DNA from: Clostridiales bacterium | Lineage (GTDB): Bacteria > Bacillota > Clostridia > Christensenellales > Aristaeellaceae | Length of the DNA: 64,000 bases | NCBI GenBank assembly: GCA_016930575.1 | Contig: JAFGGL010000040.1 | Location: 1 to 64,000 of the forward strand | Direction of reading: 5' to 3' | Shown here: piece after piece, positions 39,629-48,029 of the stretch | Layout: every line of letters begins with the position of its first letter | How positions within the stretch are numbered: the stretch's first letter is position 1 | Program-made: the position numbers and the translations under genes | Notes under the pieces: model-generated | The model's input: the letters and a program-made list of their open reading frames with translations, nothing else | Told to the model about the DNA's origin: nothing | Databases searched by the model: none

Positions 39629-40606
39629 TCACTTCAGTTCAATCGCTGTAATACTCATAATCAAATACGGATCGGTTGAAATGATCGCGTCGCTTCTGAC
39701 ACCGAGCAATGCAAGCATTTCCGGCGAAAGGGATTGTTCCTGCCAGAACACAACATCGATTTTGCCGGAAGCCAGCGCAGCGATGATTGCGTTTTTCGAC
39801 AGTTGTACAAACTCAATCTTGTACCCAAGATATACGCCGATTTGCGACATTAGGTTGACATTGAAACCAACAGGCATGCCGCTCTCATCCACATAATCAA
39901 TCGGCGGGATATCGCCCGTTACGCCGACATACAGCGTTTTGTCTGCCTCATATGGGGGGATTTCAGCCAAAGTGCCTTTGATCATTGCCATTGTCAGCGC
40001 ATCCAAAATTCCGTTTTCTTTCAGGTAGGCTATCGCTTCGTTGAGTTCTTGGCAGAGTTCCGGATTGGTCGCCAAAACGACCATAGAGAAGGAGATATCG
40101 TTATAGTCCCTCAGCCGCGGGTCCATGTATAGATAGAGGGTAGGGTCCATCTGCGCCATAAAGGTCGCGTTGGCGTCCATACTTAACAGCGTATCCACTT
40201 TGCCGGTTTTCAACGCCATCAATGCTTCGTTGACGGTAGGATAGCAGATGAAGTCTTGAATAGGTATTTCTAGCAATTCGGTGAAGAAGGTATAGATCTC
40301 CTCCGCTGACGCTTCCATTTCCATAGTAGCAAGCACTTTCCCGTCAAATGTTCTCTCTTCAGGTACCGCTTCTTCCTGGGCCGGCATCATCGTCTCCGCT
40401 TGCTGCAAAAGCAGTAACAACTCATCAATGGATGTAACCCCATATGCCTGCATGGCGGATTCAATGTCTGAAAATCCCATTGCCTGCAGTGTGGCCAAAA
40501 CTTCTTCAGGAATCGTAACCTGTTCTGCAAACGCAAAATTGGTCAAGCACAGTACAATCGACAGTGTGAATACTAAAAGCCTTCTCACCCATCTAAATTT
40601 TCGCAT
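39629..40606 (-). CDS. Amino-acid ABC transporter binding protein (SBP_bac_3) with permuted lobe order
   Basis: Exported 325-residue binding protein with a signal peptide (1-27, 'FAFAEQ') and no lipobox cysteine. A short helical stretch (30-85, Leu/Gln-rich) follows. The usual lobe order appears swapped. Residues about 90-215 look like the second half of SBP_bac_3 ('NEALMALKTGKVDTLLSMD', 'LNEAIAYLKENGILDAL'). Residues about 222-325 look like the normal beginning ('LYVGVTGDIPPIDYVDESG', 'FNVNLMSQIG', 'ALASGKIDVVF'). The ATG has AAGGAG 8 bases upstream. It heads the amino-acid ABC operon. A minus-strand TATAAT (40663-40658) is the likely -10. Confidence 0.85.
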   Translation of the reverse strand: MRKFRWVRRLLVFTLSIVLCLTNFAFAEQVTIPEEVLATLQAMGFSDIESAMQAYGVTSIDELLLLLQQAETMMPAQEEAVPEERTFDGKVLATMEMEASAEEIYTFFTELLEIPIQDFICYPTVNEALMALKTGKVDTLLSMDANATFMAQMDPTLYLYMDPRLRDYNDISFSMVVLATNPELCQELNEAIAYLKENGILDALTMAMIKGTLAEIPPYEADKTLYVGVTGDIPPIDYVDESGMPVGFNVNLMSQIGVYLGYKIEFVQLSKNAIIAALASGKIDVVFWQEQSLSPEMLALLGVRSDAIISTDPYLIMSITAIELK

Positions 40607-40657
40607 GTATAAGTCTCCTTTTCATTTGTTTTTTATTGCGCAGTTTACCTTGGCTTC

Positions 40658-40663
40658 ATTATA
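40658..40663 (-). promoter_or_regulatory. -10 element of the amino-acid ABC operon
   Basis: Consensus TATAAT read on the minus strand, about 50 bases before the binding-protein start. The -35 region 17 bases upstream is poor (ATCACC), so the promoter may need an activator. Confidence 0.4.
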
Positions 40664-40948
40664 ACATAATTTACCGGTTTGGTGATATAAAAAGGTATTC
40701 CGGTGCCAGTATTATAATATGGCGGAGGCTGGGTCTCCTGAAGAAAATCCGATTGATCCATTCTTCATTGAAAAATTGAGCCGCATTGTTGCGGCTTTAT
40801 TGCCTGGGCCGAGACTGAATTCCAGGATTTGTGGGCAAAACAAACGGATAGGCCGATCTAGCACTTCCATAAGAACGCAAGCCTTTTTTACAGGGACCTT
40901 ACGCTTATTATACTCCGGTGCTGGATTGTGCGTTCGGTACTTTTATCG

Positions 40949-41426
40949 CTGTTATATACAGCATAATCCGCTACTGGGTGTTATGTTGCCGCATAATAAG
41001 AAAAAGGCAATGCAGGCTATCAGCAATGATGATGCTGGCCGCTTTTTAGAAGCTATCAAAGAGCACAAGTATGAAGCTGTGTTTCTCTTCGATATTTTCA
41101 ACAGGCTGCGGCAAGGTGAACTTCTGGGGTTAACCTGGGATTGTATAGATTTCAATGCGGGTACGGTCACCGTTAAAAAGCAGCTACAACGTGAGCGGGT
41201 TAAGGTCTGAGTTCTGATGGTGTACACCTTCATGATCTGCAGCACCTCTGTGGCCTATATACCCGTGAGAACGGCGCAAGCATGAAGGAAATACAGTTGA
41301 TGCTTGGACATTTATAATATTAGCACAATAATGGATATTGACGGCCATAAATTTAACTTGCTAGAAAGGGAAACAGCTCAAAAAATGGATACCTTTATCC
41401 GTTCAAAGTGGAACAAAAGCAGTTAA
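40949..41426 (+). pseudogene. Decayed tyrosine recombinase (phage/ICE-type integrase)
   Basis: Three broken stretches in different frames reconstruct the C-terminal half of an integrase. The first is 'YIQHNPLLGVMLPHNKKK' then 'AISNDDAGRFLEAIKEHK' and 'RQGELLGLTWDCIDFNAGT' (40949-41208). A degraded 'HDLQHLCGLYTRENGASMKEI' box with the catalytic His region follows, then 'MLGHL'. The last is 'ISTIMDIDGHKFNLLE' running to 'FIRSKWNKSS' and a stop at 41426. Frameshifts and stops separate them, and the catalytic Tyr is lost. The N-terminal arm-binding half is missing. It marks an old integrative element at this end of the AT-richer block. Confidence 0.8.
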
Positions 41427-41480
41427 TTTACCTCAGTAACTATATTGAGAACTGTGTAATTCTATCATTTTCATAAAGAA

Positions 41481-41512
41481 AAACCCCTGCAATACTTATA
41501 TTACAAGGGTTT
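41481..41512. terminator. Hairpin with T tract, strongest toward the minus strand
   Basis: A 14-bp imperfect stem (41481-41494 with 41499-41512). Read on the minus strand it is followed by TTTTTCTTT, a good terminator; on the plus strand the T run is short. It lies between the integrase relic and the IS element. Confidence 0.6.
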
Positions 41513-41541
41513 CTCCGGTAAAGCACGCCTAAATTGATAAA

Positions 41542-41559
41542 ATGCACCTACAGGTGCAT
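41542..41559. repeat. 18-bp palindrome ATGCACCT-AC-AGGTGCAT
   Basis: Perfect 8-bp arms around a 2-bp centre, about 40 bases before the IS left end. Could be a binding site or an element-end relic; nothing decides. Confidence 0.4.
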
Positions 41560-41666
41560 AGGAAAACGAAAGCTCATCTATTGGAAAAAGATCATTGACC
41601 TGCTCCCCAAAAATCTGGTCCAAAGAAAGAGTTAGGAATCTGGTAGAATAGGAAAGAAAGGACCAG

Positions 41667-42023
41667 GTGACGCAGATGAAAAAAGGCAGGTATACAGAGG
41701 AACAGATTGCATTCGCATTACAACAGGCAGAGCATGGAACATCGGTAGCGGAAGTATATCAGAAAATGGGAGTGACCGAGCAAAGCTTCTACCGGTGGAA
41801 GAAGAAATTCGGAGGCATGCTGCCAGGTGACGTGAAAAAGCTCAAGCGGCTGGAGGATGAGAACGCAAAGCTTAAGAGACTGGTGGCGGATCTGAGCCTC
41901 GACAAAGCGATGCTGCAGGATGTACTCTCAAATAACCGGCAAGGCCTGTTGACCGGAGAGGGGCAGCGATCTATCTTCCGCAGCAATATTCCGTCAGTGA
42001 ACGGCGGATGTGTTCTGCGTTGA
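41667..42023 (+). CDS. IS3-family transposase OrfA
   Basis: DNA-binding subunit of an IS3-type transposase: a helix-turn-helix ('QIAFALQQAEHGTSVAEVYQ', 'GVTEQSFYRWKKKFGGM') followed by a leucine-zipper-like helix ('KKLKRLEDENAKLKRLVADL') and the usual end 'LDKAMLQDVLSN'. The usual OrfA ends near 41930; here the frame runs about 30 codons further in a non-conserved tail, so a point change or shift probably removed the native stop. The GTG at 41667 follows AAAGGA; an ATG at 41676 is the alternative start. Confidence 0.8.
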   Translation: MTQMKKGRYTEEQIAFALQQAEHGTSVAEVYQKMGVTEQSFYRWKKKFGGMLPGDVKKLKRLEDENAKLKRLVADLSLDKAMLQDVLSNNRQGLLTGEGQRSIFRSNIPSVNGGCVLR

Positions 42024-42215
42024 AAATATATCGGAATGCCTATCGATATCAACCGGTCAAGGATCAGCAGGCCCAGTTGAGAATGCGAATACGGGAGATA
42101 GCAGAAGTGCGGATCCGGTACGGATATCGCCGTATTCATGTGTTGCTGCTTCGGGAAGGCTGGCATATCAACCACAAGAGAGTATACTGGGCTGAAGCGC
42201 CGTCCGTTACGGCAA
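41936..42215 (+). pseudogene. IS3-family transposase OrfB, 5' fragment
   Basis: In the frame +1 to OrfA the sequence reads 'PARPVDRRGAAIYLPQQYSV' then 'SERRMCSALKIYRNAYRYQP' and 'RIREIAEVRIRYGYRRIHVL' up to 'HINHKRVY', the N-terminal third of an IS3 OrfB. The DDE integrase core that should follow is missing. Confidence 0.8.
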
Positions 42216-42229
42216 AAAGGGAGCGGTAT

Positions 42230-44176
42230 TTATTCCCAAACCATAACTCGATTGTATCCCTTCTTGAGTTCTTCCAACGGACCTGCTTTAGCCGTTCCTG
42301 CGCGGGCATTACCCAGCAAATCGGTATCCAGCATAATCGGGCGGCCATCCGGCGCGTCGTATACGCACGCCGTGATGCGCGGCGCGCCAAGAGTAGCCGT
42401 GCTTATAATACCCGCCTTATGCTCAAGCATCTCTGCAGAGACATCCAGTTCTAGGTACGCCTTAGCGTTCTCCTGCGAAACCTTTACGTCAGCGCAGTAT
42501 GTTGGCAGCGTGGTTGCGCCCTTTTCATGGTTATATGCTTTCGCGTAGCGCAGATAAACATTGTCACGGATATAGACAGGCTGGTGAACGCGCATGAACT
42601 TATCCAGATCGCCGACGCCAAGCGAAATAACCATTTGTCGGTAGGTTTCCAAATCAGCCGGGAAGCCGTTATAGCTAGTAGTACCGACACAGGAATCCGT
42701 TTCCAGTGCCTCGCCCTGACCCGCAAACAGGTTGTTGAAGAACCGGTCGTCGCCTCCGTAAACCACCGCAGTGGAAGCGACTTGCGTGGTGTGCGCATAA
42801 TGATATGGTGTGGATCGGTCCGGCACCATAATGCGCCGCATGGAACCGCCGATCAGGTTATGCACGAAGGCTGTGCCCTGCGCAGCGTTGTCGATGGTGT
42901 ATGAGGAAGCAAAAATGTTATTGTCCACCAAGCAAGGTCCGTGCGTGACCTCAATGAAGAAATCCCGGCTGTTGTCGTGCATCACGTTTTTGGAGATACG
43001 CGTGCCCTGTGCCTGCCAGTCCAGCCATGTGCCCAGCGTGCAGTGATGGATATGGTTGTTGAGAATCTGCGCGTCGATTGCGGCGTGGAGCTTGATGCCT
43101 GCGATTTCATAGCCGAAATACTCATATTTCACCGCAATGTTGTAGATGTGGTTGTGCTCGATCCTGCTGAAAACGCACCCCATATGACCTACGATGCCGT
43201 TTTGGCCGCAGTCGAAAATGGTGTTGTTGCGGATGATATGCGACCCGATGGTTGCCTTGCACCAGCCTTGCTGCAATGCCTTGAATACCGATTCCATCTG
43301 GTTCTGGTATCCGGGTTTGAGTTGATAACGCGTACAGAAATTATCTCCCGTAGAAGCTTCCTTCCCGATGCTGATCGCACTGCACTTAGCGTCGTGCAGA
43401 ATGTTATTCTCAATGATCCAGCCTTTGCTCCAATGCGCGCCGACCATGCCCGGCTGATCCGCAGTCGGCGGCGTCCACGGACACGCGGCCTGCGCAAACT
43501 CAAATCCGCGCACGATGATGTAGTTGACGCCCGGGCGTTCAGGATAGAAACAACATTTCCGGACATTGATCTCGGTCAGTTCACGGTTCGGATCCGCCCC
43601 CTGGAAATTCGCATAGATGGTCGTATGCGTGTCGTCCACCTCGGCATACCATTGGTACAGCGTGCCGTCAGGATCCGCAAGGTATTCCGGGTGCAGGCTC
43701 CAGCGCGGAGCGTAGCCATTCACCCGGCGCGTCGGTTGCTTTACTTCGTCCAGGCTGACCGCTTCGTAGAAGGAGCGTCCGTTTAGGTATATATCGCCGG
43801 TATGCACTACGTGGTTTGTGGGATAAATAAACCAATCGCCGCCCAACTGATGCGCATAGGGGTTATAGTCGCCGAAAAATGTATTGGGAAGGGCGACTTT
43901 CCAGGCCGTGCCTCCGATGTTTTCCCACCCCGTGATTTGCTCCGACCCCTTGACAACGACCTTTTCGTCTGCGGCGGCTTCATATACGATACGTTGCAGG
44001 TCGTTCGTGCCGGCGTTGGCAGGCTTCACCCATTCACGGTAAACGCCTTCATGGACAATAACGCGGTCTCCCGGTTCTGCAATGGCGGCAGCATGCCCGA
44101 TGGTCTGAAATGGCAGCGCCTTGGAGCCGCATTGAAAATCGCTGCCGCTTTTTGCCACGTGATATTCCTGGTTCAT
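42230..44176 (-). CDS. Beta-xylosidase, glycoside hydrolase family 120
   Basis: Cytoplasmic beta-xylosidase acting on xylo-oligosaccharides, 648 residues. The fold is a right-handed parallel beta-helix with many Asn/His turns ('IIENNILHDAKCSAISIG', 'RIEHNHIYNIA', 'ILNNHIHHCT'). The opening 'EYHVAKSGSDFQCG' and 'DRVIVHEGVYREWV' match the family. The two catalytic positions of the characterised GH120 enzyme (Asp382 and Glu405, 23 apart) have counterparts at exactly that spacing: Asp386 in 'TWLDWQAQG' and Glu409 in 'FFIEVTHG'. AAGGAG precedes the ATG. It is the last gene of the operon from the esterase (46615), with the decayed GH51 gene between. The truncated IS abuts its stop codon; the C-terminus looks complete. 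Confidence 0.88.
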   Translation of the reverse strand: MNQEYHVAKSGSDFQCGSKALPFQTIGHAAAIAEPGDRVIVHEGVYREWVKPANAGTNDLQRIVYEAAADEKVVVKGSEQITGWENIGGTAWKVALPNTFFGDYNPYAHQLGGDWFIYPTNHVVHTGDIYLNGRSFYEAVSLDEVKQPTRRVNGYAPRWSLHPEYLADPDGTLYQWYAEVDDTHTTIYANFQGADPNRELTEINVRKCCFYPERPGVNYIIVRGFEFAQAACPWTPPTADQPGMVGAHWSKGWIIENNILHDAKCSAISIGKEASTGDNFCTRYQLKPGYQNQMESVFKALQQGWCKATIGSHIIRNNTIFDCGQNGIVGHMGCVFSRIEHNHIYNIAVKYEYFGYEIAGIKLHAAIDAQILNNHIHHCTLGTWLDWQAQGTRISKNVMHDNSRDFFIEVTHGPCLVDNNIFASSYTIDNAAQGTAFVHNLIGGSMRRIMVPDRSTPYHYAHTTQVASTAVVYGGDDRFFNNLFAGQGEALETDSCVGTTSYNGFPADLETYRQMVISLGVGDLDKFMRVHQPVYIRDNVYLRYAKAYNHEKGATTLPTYCADVKVSQENAKAYLELDVSAEMLEHKAGIISTATLGAPRITACVYDAPDGRPIMLDTDLLGNARAGTAKAGPLEELKKGYNRVMVWE

Positions 44177-44191
44177 GATCTTTGCTCCTTT

Positions 44192-45005
44192 TTATGCGAT
44201 TAATTCGTCCGGATTGGGAATGTATTTGTTTTTATTCTGCCGTTCAGCAACACATTCTCCCGTCTCGGCCATTTTGCAGTGCAGCGGGGAATGGGAACGC
44301 GCTTGAGGCAGATCGGATCCGGATATCGTTTGTTTGGAACGCGCGTAACGAAAACTCCGATAGATCCATTCGCTTGAAAGCGGAATACCTTCCAAGAAAG
44401 CTTTTTGACGATTGCCGTCGCTTTGTCGTCTGGACACAGCCTCCATATTCAACGAAAGAAGAACGAAATCGGGGTTCGCGTATGTCATCATTGAATACAT
44501 ATTATCGACGCACATTTCATTCCCTAGATACCATGCTTTAGCTTGCCATGGCGTTTCCTGCCCATATTTCCCTCTCGTGTCAGACCTGAAATTGCCTGAA
44601 GTATGATCGGTGCATTCCACAATATGAAGCGCGTCTCTTAGGCATTGGTGCCCAAGTTGATGATACGCATCGGCTCGGCGCCGATCGCACGCGTCCACTT
44701 CTATTCGTCGTGACCGATTTCATAGGTATAGTACCGGTACTAGGCAGTATCAAGCCGCGTTTTTCTTATTCTTTGGGGCTTATGGAGTCCTTCTAGTCTA
44801 AAACGGAAATGAAAATTACTGCCCGGAAGCCGTACGATTGGAATGTTAGTCGACTTTATCGCTTTTATAAATTCCTTCCGAGAACCATTTGCATCCGCGG
44901 TCGGATGTTTCGGGTCGTACACGCCGCCATTGACCATTGTCCCGATAGGCTTAAGGAATGCGCCGTACAGCCCTGGAGAAATCTCCCTGATCTGGAATTA
45001 AGGTT
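44192..45005 (-). pseudogene. Decayed alpha-L-arabinofuranosidase (GH51)
   Basis: Fragments in changing frames rebuild a GH51 gene: 'REISPGLYGAFLKPIGTMVN' (near 45000), '[20 protein letters not shown]', 'NIPIVRLPGSNF', then across stops 'IGAEPMRIINLGTNA' and 'GKYGQETPWQAKAWYLGNEM'. The acid/base Glu in 'LGNEM' survives, but the following half with the nucleophile is gone, replaced by about 90 unrecognised codons ending at 44192. Several stops and shifts exclude function. It lies between the esterase and GH120 genes, so the operon once had a co-acting arabinofuranosidase for arabinoxylan. It differs from the intact GH51 at 6098 (for example 'EPIGTMVNGG' style rather than '[10 protein letters not shown]'). 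Confidence 0.85.
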
Positions 45006-45100
45006 GTACATGGATCCCGGCTATTTTCATTATTATTTCCCATGGATTGTCCGGCGGTGTCTGATTTTGCTCGATACGCACTGGAAAATGTAAAGATCGT

Positions 45101-46615
45101 TCAGGATTTACCGCTGGAGAGATAAGCGTCAAGCAGCAGCCGCGTAACCGAACTTGCAGGACTTTGTACCGGTTTTACGACATCACCGAATGACATGAAA
45201 ACAGGATTCTGCGAATCTAGAGCCGGCCAGTAAGGCAAACACTCGCCGAGCGTCCCTAAGCCGTTAGGATCTCCGCTGCTGATGAAGTTAAACAGATAGT
45301 CACACATTTGCCGTGCTAAATCATAATGCTTTCCGGTAAATGGTCGCCAGCATTTTGCGAGTGTCTCGAAAAAGAACCAAAGGTCCACGGAGTGGAACGC
45401 GCCGGGGTTGTCATACCCGGGGATCTCGGCGCTGAACTCATAGGCGTAAATCGTATCCTTCGCTTTCATCCCAGCGGCGTGGACAGCAAACGCAATGGCA
45501 TTCACATCCCCTTCGCGCCGGATGCTTTCCTTTGTGGCGGGCGAGGTAAACGCCGCCAGAAAACGTGCCTGATCCAAGCCGGGGATTTTGGCGGCATAGG
45601 TCCGCAGGGAAGCGTCGTCCTCAGCGCGTGGGCTGAGGCGGAATTCATTGTCCGTGGAGCCCATGATCACCGGGCAATGGACGCGATCCTCATGCAGATA
45701 CCAGCGGTCGGGGGCATAAGGCAGGAACGCGCCATCAACCGAGGCGGGCCACAGACCGGCATTCGTCCAGGAGAGCGCGGCGTCAAGCAGCCGCCGCCAG
45801 GGCACACGCCGGGCCTCTTCCAACGTACCAACACCCAGCGCTTCCCGGAAAAAGCGCTTGCCTCTCTGCTCAGCTTCCCGCAATGGGACACATAGCGAAA
45901 ACATATCTGGGTACGCAGGAGCAAATAAACCACTGACGATCACCGCGCGGCGGAACAGCCCCTCGTTTTTCCGATGGGAAATCTGCGCACTGACGCTCAT
46001 TCCACCCGCCGATTGTCCGCCGATGGTGATGTTCTCCGGATCTCCTCCGAAGGCTACGATATTACGTTTTACCCATTGCGTGCCGAACTGCTGATCCAGG
46101 AAACCAAAATTCGTAGCACTCTGCGGAGCTTCTGCGGTCAGCTCGGGGTGCGCCAGGAAACCGAATACGTTGAGCCGATAGTTGATGGTGACTACCACCG
46201 CGCCGCGCCTGGCGATGCGCTCTCCGTCAAATTCCATTTCGACTGTCGCGCCGACCTGCAGCCCGCCACCGAAATACCATACGAACACCGGCAGTTCGGT
46301 TTGCTTTTCTGCCGGCGCCCAGATATTTAGGTATAAGCAATCCTCATCCATGCACGGGTCGTCATCCACCCACCACTCACGCGTATAGATATTGTCTTTG
46401 TTTTTGCCGGTCACAGCCTGCGGGGTAATGGGGCCGAAATCGTAGGCGGCATACTCGCCTTTCCAGTGATCGCACGGCTGAGGCGGGCGCCAACGGTTCT
46501 TCCCCACCGGCGGAGCGGCAAACGGGATTCCTTTGTAGCTGGTGATGCGCGGATCTGCGGCAGGCAAACCCCTGACTATGCCAGACTCAGTTTTTGCTGT
46601 GCGGATCAAGGGCAT
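45101..46615 (-). CDS. Type B carboxylesterase (PnbA-like)
   Basis: Serine hydrolase of the alpha/beta fold, 504 residues. N-terminal 'SGIVRGLP' and 'YKGIPFAAPPVGKNRW' are typical of the family. 'MDEDCLYLNIWAP', the oxyanion hole 'YFGGGLQVG' and the nucleophile elbow 'IGGQSAGGMS' follow; a catalytic Glu ('GSTDNEFRL') and His ('GAFHSVDLWF') can be placed. There is no signal peptide. GGAGG lies 8 bases before the ATG at 46615. Upstream of GH120 and a GH51 relic, it probably removes acetyl or feruloyl groups from imported xylan fragments, although substrate cannot be read from sequence. A minus-strand TATAAT at 46797-46792 is its likely -10. Confidence 0.9.
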   Translation of the reverse strand: MPLIRTAKTESGIVRGLPAADPRITSYKGIPFAAPPVGKNRWRPPQPCDHWKGEYAAYDFGPITPQAVTGKNKDNIYTREWWVDDDPCMDEDCLYLNIWAPAEKQTELPVFVWYFGGGLQVGATVEMEFDGERIARRGAVVVTINYRLNVFGFLAHPELTAEAPQSATNFGFLDQQFGTQWVKRNIVAFGGDPENITIGGQSAGGMSVSAQISHRKNEGLFRRAVIVSGLFAPAYPDMFSLCVPLREAEQRGKRFFREALGVGTLEEARRVPWRRLLDAALSWTNAGLWPASVDGAFLPYAPDRWYLHEDRVHCPVIMGSTDNEFRLSPRAEDDASLRTYAAKIPGLDQARFLAAFTSPATKESIRREGDVNAIAFAVHAAGMKAKDTIYAYEFSAEIPGYDNPGAFHSVDLWFFFETLAKCWRPFTGKHYDLARQMCDYLFNFISSGDPNGLGTLGECLPYWPALDSQNPVFMSFGDVVKPVQSPASSVTRLLLDAYLSSGKS

Positions 46616-46980
46616 ATAGTTTTCCTCCTGATTGTGTGTTTTATGGGAGTTCGGCATTCGGCCTTTTGGAGAAGGTTCGTTACGTTTCGCCTCTGCCTGC
46701 TTGTGGTGGATTCCGGGGGTACAGACTATTTCGCGGCAGAGGTTGAAGCAGATCTGGTGATCAGGTCTTTGTGAATGGTGGCGTACTTGATATTATACAC
46801 AAAAAGAAGCAGGTATAAAAGCATCATGTGATCCGCAAGACAATTTTTGGCGCAGAAGGCTTTAAAGAGTTTTCGTATGTGATGAAAGGGTATTGTTGAC
46901 GTTTTTGTAGCGACGCATATGCATCAGTGGTATTATAATAGTGAAAGAAGCGGATGATCCGATGCGAATGCAAAAGGAGT
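46616..46980. other. Divergent intergenic region with two -10 boxes
   Basis: Contains a minus-strand TATAAT (46792-46797), with a weak TTTTAT box 17 bases upstream, for the esterase operon. A plus-strand TATAAT (46934-46939), also with a weak -35, faces the helix-turn-helix relic and SDR operon. No gene was seen. Confidence 0.45.
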
Positions 46981-46984
46981 AATT

Positions 46985-47175
46985 TGCACGCAGGAATTAC
47001 CGTGCTCTCATCATAGAACGGCTGTCCGAAGGCAGTACTGTCGCGGAGGTTATACAGTATACGACAGCAAGAACGGTTCAGTCGCGACGATCCGGCGGTT
47101 AAGAGAACACTCTTGGGGAGAGCGATCGAGCAGGGGATGGCGGACGGTAACGCGAAAGTTCTGCAAGCGTGCATC
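46985..47175 (+). pseudogene. Possible relic of a small helix-turn-helix regulator
   Basis: After a good ribosome site (AAAGGAG at 46973-46979) the sequence reads 'RNYRALIIERLSEGSTVAEV', then after a shift 'KNGSVATIRRLREH', resembling the start of a DeoR/GntR-type DNA-binding domain. No uninterrupted frame exists and no ligand domain follows. This would be a lost local regulator of the downstream operon. Low confidence. Confidence 0.3.
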
Positions 47176-47226
47176 TAAAAAGCAAAGTGAAAGTACGGCA
47201 AGGAATAATGAAAAAGGAAGATATTC

Positions 47227-47997
47227 ATGAACGTAAGAAATAAGATGATTCTAGTCACCGGCGGCGCCGGAGGCCTTGGTAGCGCGATGGCAAAGCTGCT
47301 GAGCGAAAACGGGGCGAAAGTCCTGATAATGGATTTGGAAGCTGCTCGGGGAAAAGGTGAAGCGATTGCCGCCGAACTGAAAGTTGCGGGCGGCGAGGCC
47401 TGGTTTTATGGCGCGGATGTTACCTCCGAGGACGACTGGAAAAGGGCGATCGAGTTTGCCAAACAAAACAGTGACAAGGTGGATGTGCTCATCAACAACG
47501 CGGGCATCAATATCCGTAAGCCTGTGGAGGAAATGAACATCGACGAGTGGATGACGATGATGAAGGTCAATACCGGTTCCACATTCCTTGGCTGCAAATA
47601 CGTCATGCCGGTGATGCGCAAACAGGGCGGCGGCGTCATCATCAATACCTCCTCCGTATGCGGTCTGATCGGGCATAAATACACAACGGAAGCCTATACC
47701 GCGACCAAGGGGGCGATCACGATGCTGACAAAGGCGATCGCTTCCCGCTATGCCAAGGACAACATCCGATGCAATTCCATACACCCGTCCACAGTGGATA
47801 CGCCTTTTATTCAAGCGCTGTTCAACGATCCCGAAACCGGCGCACAGCGGCGTGCAGAGCGGCTGGGTGAAGTGCCGCTGGGACGGCTTGCCACTTCTGC
47901 CGACGTCGCCAACGCGGTCTTATATCTGGCGAGCGACGAAGCTTCCTTTATCAACGGCGTTTCGCTTCCGATCGACGGCGGTGTGACCTGTTATTAG
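47227..47997 (+). CDS. Short-chain dehydrogenase/reductase (SDR), sugar/polyol type
   Basis: NAD(P)-dependent oxidoreductase of 256 residues. Cofactor motif 'VTGGAGGLGSAMA' (residues 10-22), 'LINNAGINIRKPVEEM', catalytic Ser in 'INTSSVCGL', and Tyr/Lys in 'YTATKGAITM'. Pro-rich turn 'HPSTVDTPF' and C-terminal 'FINGVSLPIDGG' complete the classical SDR pattern. Asp36 in 'LIMDLEA' favours NAD. Closest in style to gluconate/ketogluconate or polyol dehydrogenases. First gene of a cassette with split transketolase and a beta-hydroxyacid dehydrogenase, so it probably oxidises or reduces the sugar fed to or produced by that transketolase. Confidence 0.9.
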   Translation: MNVRNKMILVTGGAGGLGSAMAKLLSENGAKVLIMDLEAARGKGEAIAAELKVAGGEAWFYGADVTSEDDWKRAIEFAKQNSDKVDVLINNAGINIRKPVEEMNIDEWMTMMKVNTGSTFLGCKYVMPVMRKQGGGVIINTSSVCGLIGHKYTTEAYTATKGAITMLTKAIASRYAKDNIRCNSIHPSTVDTPFIQALFNDPETGAQRRAERLGEVPLGRLATSADVANAVLYLASDEASFINGVSLPIDGGVTCY

Positions 47998-48029
47998 TCA
48001 ATCGAGATTTAACAATAGGAGAAAAGTAT

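Larger units (their letters stand above)
41601..42215 (+). mobile_element. Truncated IS3-family insertion sequence
   Basis: The left end begins near 41601 with TGCTCCCCAAAAATCTGG, a TG-starting end typical of IS3-type elements. It contains an OrfA transposase (41667-42023) and the first part of OrfB in an overlapping frame. Similarity to OrfB stops after 'HINHKRVY' at about 42196, and the DDE catalytic core and right inverted repeat are absent. The sequence then runs into the 3' end of the GH120 gene. The element cannot move on its own. Confidence 0.8.

Noticed and set aside
41542-41559. Palindrome as the attachment site of the integrative element
   Set aside because: No second copy was seen at the other border and tyrosine-recombinase att sites need not be palindromic; kept only as a repeat.
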